Positions 60,174 through 64,000 of a stretch of DNA of 64,000 bases are shown here, one piece after another. Every line of letters begins with the position of its first letter. The stretch's first letter is position 1. The notes beneath the pieces were generated by a model. It worked only from the letters and a program-made list of their open reading frames with translations. It did not search any database and had not been told where the DNA came from. This stretch comes from Mercurialis annua (taxonomy: Eukaryota; Streptophyta; Magnoliopsida; Malpighiales; Euphorbiaceae): NCBI RefSeq assembly GCF_937616625.2, contig NC_065570.1, positions 73,931,665 through 73,995,664 on the forward strand, in the 5' to 3' direction. Made by a program: the position numbers and the translations under genes.

Positions 60174-63100
60174 AAATAGGCAAGAAAAGAGATTTTTGAA
60201 AAGTTGCGTTTAATTAGGAAATATTGCTACCTCGATAAGCTATCGGTTATTCGGACAACGTTTCTAGTTGGGATTAATAAAAATCATAGAAATGTGATTT
60301 GATAGATTAATTATCGTTTTATCCCGTTTTGGGGCTTTTCTGCATTCCTTAAAACAGCTCAGGGAGGGGAGTTTAGGTGCGTTTTTTGACCCCCTACGCG
60401 TACCGGATGAAGTTGGAAGCTGAACAAAAGTTTTAGACGGTGTTGCAGTCAATGAGAATGTCCAATTAGTTTGGTAATCAGACTTATTTTAGTCAGCGTT
60501 TTGATAGCCCGAAGTAGGCTAGAAAAGGGATTTTTAAAAAGTTGAGTTTAACTAGGAATTTTGTTAGCTCGATAAGTTATCGGTTATTCGAAAAACGTTT
60601 CTAGTTGGGATTATTTAAAATAATAGAAAAGTTATTTGATAAATTAATTATTGTTTTATCCCATTTTTTGGGGCTTTTCTGCATTCCCCAAAACAGCTCA
60701 GGGAGGGGAGTTTGGGTGCGTTTTTTGACCCCTTACGCGTACCGAATCAAGTTGGAACCTAATAACGGAAGTTTTAGACAGTGTTGCAGACAATAAAAAT
60801 GTCTATATAGTTTTGTAATCAGACTGTTTTAAGTAAGTGGTTTGATAGCCCGAAATAGGATAGAAAATGGATTTTTGAAAAGTTGTGTTTAACTAGGAAT
60901 TTTGTTAGCTCGATAAATTATCGGTTATTCGGACAACGTTTCTAGTTGGGATTATTGAAAATCATATAAAAGTTATTTGATAAATTAATTATCGTTTTAT
61001 CCTTTTTTGGGGCTAGTCTGCATTCCCCAAAATAGCTCAGGGAGGAGAGTTTGGGTGTGTTTTTTGACCCCCTACGCGTACCGGATGAAGTTGGAACTTC
61101 AACGGAAGTCTTAGAAGGTGTTGAAGAAAATAAGAATATTCAATTATTTTTGTAATCAAACTGTTTTAAGTAAGCGTTTTGAAAACCCGAAGTAGGCTAG
61201 AAAAGGGATTTTTGAAAAGTTGAATTTAACTAGGAATTTTGTTAGCTCGATAATTTATTTGTTATTCGGACAATGTTTCTAGTTGGGATTATTTATAATC
61301 ATAGAAAAGTGATTTGATAAATAAATTATCATTTTATCCCGTTTTTGGGACTTTTCTGCATTCCCCAAAATTGCTCAGGGAGGGGAATTTGGGTGCGTTT
61401 ATTGACCCCCTATGTGTACCAGATGAAGTTGGAACCTAAGCGGAAGTTATCGATGGTGTTTCGGAAAATAAGAATGGTCATTTGGTTTGGTAATCAGATT
61501 AATTTAAGTTAGCGTTTTAATAGCCCGAAGAAGGCTAGAAAAGGGATTTTTGAAAAGTTGATTTTAATTAGGAATTTTGTTAGCTCGATAAGTTGTTTGT
61601 TATTCGGACAATGTTTCTAGTTGGGATAATTTATAATCATAGAAAAGTAATTTGATAAATAAATTATCGTTTTATCCCGTTTTTGGGACTTTTCTGCATT
61701 CCCCAAAATTGCTCAGGGAGGGGAATTTGGGGGCGTTTATTGACCCCCTACGTGTACCAGATGAAGTTGGAACCTAAGCGGAAGTTATTGATGGTGTTTC
61801 TGAAAATAATAATGTTCATTTGGTTTGATAATGAGATTAAATTAAGTTAGCGTTTTGATAGCCCGAAGTAGGCTAGAAAAGGGATTTTTGAAAAGTTGAG
61901 TTTAATTAGGAATTTTGTTAGCTCGATAAGTTTAGGTTATTCAGACAACGTTTCTAGTTGGGATTAATTATAATCATAGAAAAGTTATTTGATAAATAAA
62001 TTATCGTTTTATCCCGTTTTTGGGGCTTTTCTACATCCCCAAAATAGCTCAGGGAGGGGAGTTTGGGTGCTTTTTTTGACCCCCTACGCGTACCGGATGA
62101 AGTTAAAAGCTAAACAAAAGTTTTAGACGGTGTTGCAGAAAATAAGAATGTCCAATAAGTAAACGTTTTGATAGCCCGAAGTAGGCTAGAAAAAGAATTT
62201 TTGAAAAGTTGAGTTTAACTAGGAATTTTGTTAGCTCGATAATTTATTGGTTATTCGGATAATGTTTATAGTTGGGATTATTTATAATCATAGAAAAGTG
62301 ATTTGATAAATAAATAACTTATTTATCCCTTTTTGGGACTTTTCTGCATTCCCTAAAATTGCTAAGGGAGAGGAATTTGGGTGCGTTTATTGACCCCCTA
62401 CGTGTACCGGATGAAGATGGAACCTCAACGGAAGTTTTAGACGGTGTTGCAGAAAATAAGAATGTTCAATTTGTTTGGTAATCAGACCATTTTATGTAAG
62501 TGTTTTGATACCCTGAAGTAGGCAAGAAAATGAATTTTTGAAAAGTTGCGTTTAATTAGGAATATTGTTATCTCGATAAGTTATCGGTTATTCGGACAAT
62601 GTTTCTAGTTGGGATTAATAAAAATCATAGAAATGTGATTTGATAGATTAATTATCGTTTTATCCCGTTTTTGGGGCTTTTCTGCATTCCTTAAAACAGC
62701 TTAGGGAGGGGAGTTTAGGTGCGTTTTTTGACCCCTACGCATACCGGATGAAGTTGGAAGCTGAACAAAAAGTTTTAGACGGTGTTGCAGTCAATAAGAA
62801 TGTCTAATTAGTTTGGTAATCAGACTTTTTTTAGTCAGCGTTTAAATAGCCCAAAGTAGGCTAGAAAAGGAATTTTTAAAAGTTGAGTTTAACTAGGAAT
62901 TTTGTTAGCTCGATAAGTTATCGGTTATTCGAACAACGTTTCTAGTTGGGATTATTTAAAATAATAGAAAAGTTATTTGATAAATTAATTATTGTTTTAT
63001 CCCATTTTTGGGACTTTTCTGCATTCCCCAAAACAGCTCAGGGAGGGGAGTTTGGGTGCGTTCTTTGAACCCTTACGCGTACCAGATCAAGTTGGAACCT

Positions 63101-64000
63101 AAACGGAAGTTTTAGACAGTGTTGCAGACAATAAAAAAGTCTATTTAGTTTTGTAATCAGACTGTTTTAAGTAAGTGCTTTGATAGCCCGAAATAGGATT
63201 GAAAAGGGATTTTTGAAAAGTTGTGTTTAACTAGGAATTTTGTTAGCTCGATAAATTATCGGTTATTCGGACAACGTTTCTAGTTGGGATTATTGAAAAT
63301 CATATAAAAGTTATTTGATAAATTAATTATCGTTTTATCCTGTTTTTGGGGCTGGTCTGCATTCCCCAAAAACAGCTCAGGGAGGAGAGTTTGGGTGTGT
63401 TTTTTGACCCCCTATGCGTACCGGATGAAGTTGGAACTTCAACGGAAGTTTTAGAAGGTGTTGAATAAAATAAGAATATTCAATTATTTTGGTAATCAAA
63501 CTGTTTTATGTAAGCGTTTTGATAGCCCGAAGTAGGCTAGAAAAGGGATTTTTGAAAAGTTGAGTTTAACTAGGAATTTTGTTTGCTCGATAAGTTATTT
63601 GTTATTCGGACAATGTTTTTAGTTGGGATAATTTATAATCATAGAAAAGTGATGTGATAAATAAATTATCGTTTTATCCCGTTTTTGGGAATTTTCTGCA
63701 TTCCCCAAAATTGCTCAGGGAGGGGAATTTGGGTGCATTTATTGACCCCCTACGTTTACCAGATGAAGTTGGAACATAAGCGGATGTTATCGATGGTGTT
63801 TTGGAAAATAATAATGTTCATTTGGTTTGGTAATCAGATTAATTTAAGTTAGCGTTTTGATAGCCCGAAGTAGGCTAGAAAAGGGATTTTTGAAAAGTTG
63901 AGTTTAATTAGGAATTTTGTTAGCTCGATAAGTTTAGGTTATTCGGACAACGTTTTTAGTTGGGATTAATTATAATCGTAGAAAAGTTATTTGATAAATA

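Larger units (their letters stand above)
58689..64000 (+). repeat. 8.64-kb higher-order repeat, copy 2 (cut by window end)
   Basis: Collinear with 50,047-55,358 with very few changes (for example CCTTGAAATATG for CCCTGAAATATG before the LTR, GAAAACCC at ~61,184 for GATAACCC, and TTTGCTCG at ~63,583 for TTAGCTCG). It continues beyond the window. Confidence 0.9.

Noticed and set aside
51622..60796. Frames of 62 and 63 codons at 51,622, 51,963, 60,264 and 60,605
   Set aside because: Satellite sequence read through on either strand, duplicated only because the 8.64-kb unit is duplicated.
1..64000. CENP-B box in the monomer
   Set aside because: The nearest candidate, TTCGGACAACGTTTC, does not fit TTCGnnnnAnnCGGG. 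No match seen.
1..64000. Telomere-type repeats (CCCTAAA)
   Set aside because: CCCTAAAA appears once per some monomers as part of the CCCCAAAA dyad variant and is never tandem, so it is not telomeric.
1..64000. CRISPR array
   Set aside because: Repeats are contiguous 338-bp satellite monomers without unique spacers, in a plant-type sequence.

Overview
This window is almost entirely satellite DNA from a plant nuclear genome. A monomer of about 338 bp, AT-rich with G/C-rich blocks, is repeated head-to-tail in one orientation. Allowing for the transposons it contains, there are roughly 175 monomers. I see no host protein-coding gene, rRNA or tRNA. The plant assignment rests on the passengers: a truncated CACTA (En/Spm) transposon with a transposase-associated N-terminal domain, a miniature Ty1/copia-type LTR retrotransposon, and a Mutator-like foldback MITE. 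I cannot name the species. A centromeric, pericentromeric or heterochromatic-knob location is plausible but is not shown by the sequence.

Layout. (1) 1-~23,200: a 9.61-kb higher-order repeat (HOR), present as two nearly identical full copies (1-9611 and 9612-19221) plus a partial third. The first two copies each carry a 404-bp MITE at the same site; the third lacks it and has a small deletion there. (2) ~20,841-43,538: two tandem copies of an 11,349-bp HOR built from related monomers. (3) 43,539-46,198: an irregular block of deleted and fused monomers. (4) 46,199-48,615: a truncated CACTA element lying on the minus strand inside a monomer. (5) 48,616-64,000: more satellite, organised as an 8,642-bp HOR (one full copy from about 50,047 and a partial copy from about 58,689). 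Each copy carries the same 843-bp LTR element at the same site. A 2.0-kb sub-duplication and a perfect 350-bp tandem duplication sit inside this block.

How the parts relate. The array is tiered. The 338-bp monomers come in distinguishable types; one type (called A here) usually returns every five or six monomers. Groups of about six (1.9-2.0 kb) are locally duplicated, and blocks of 25-33 monomers are duplicated again as 8.6-, 9.6- and 11.3-kb units. Shared indels and transposons in matching positions show that insertion came first and amplification later, as expected for unequal exchange. The short open frames in type A monomers are by-products of a missing stop codon and are not called as genes.
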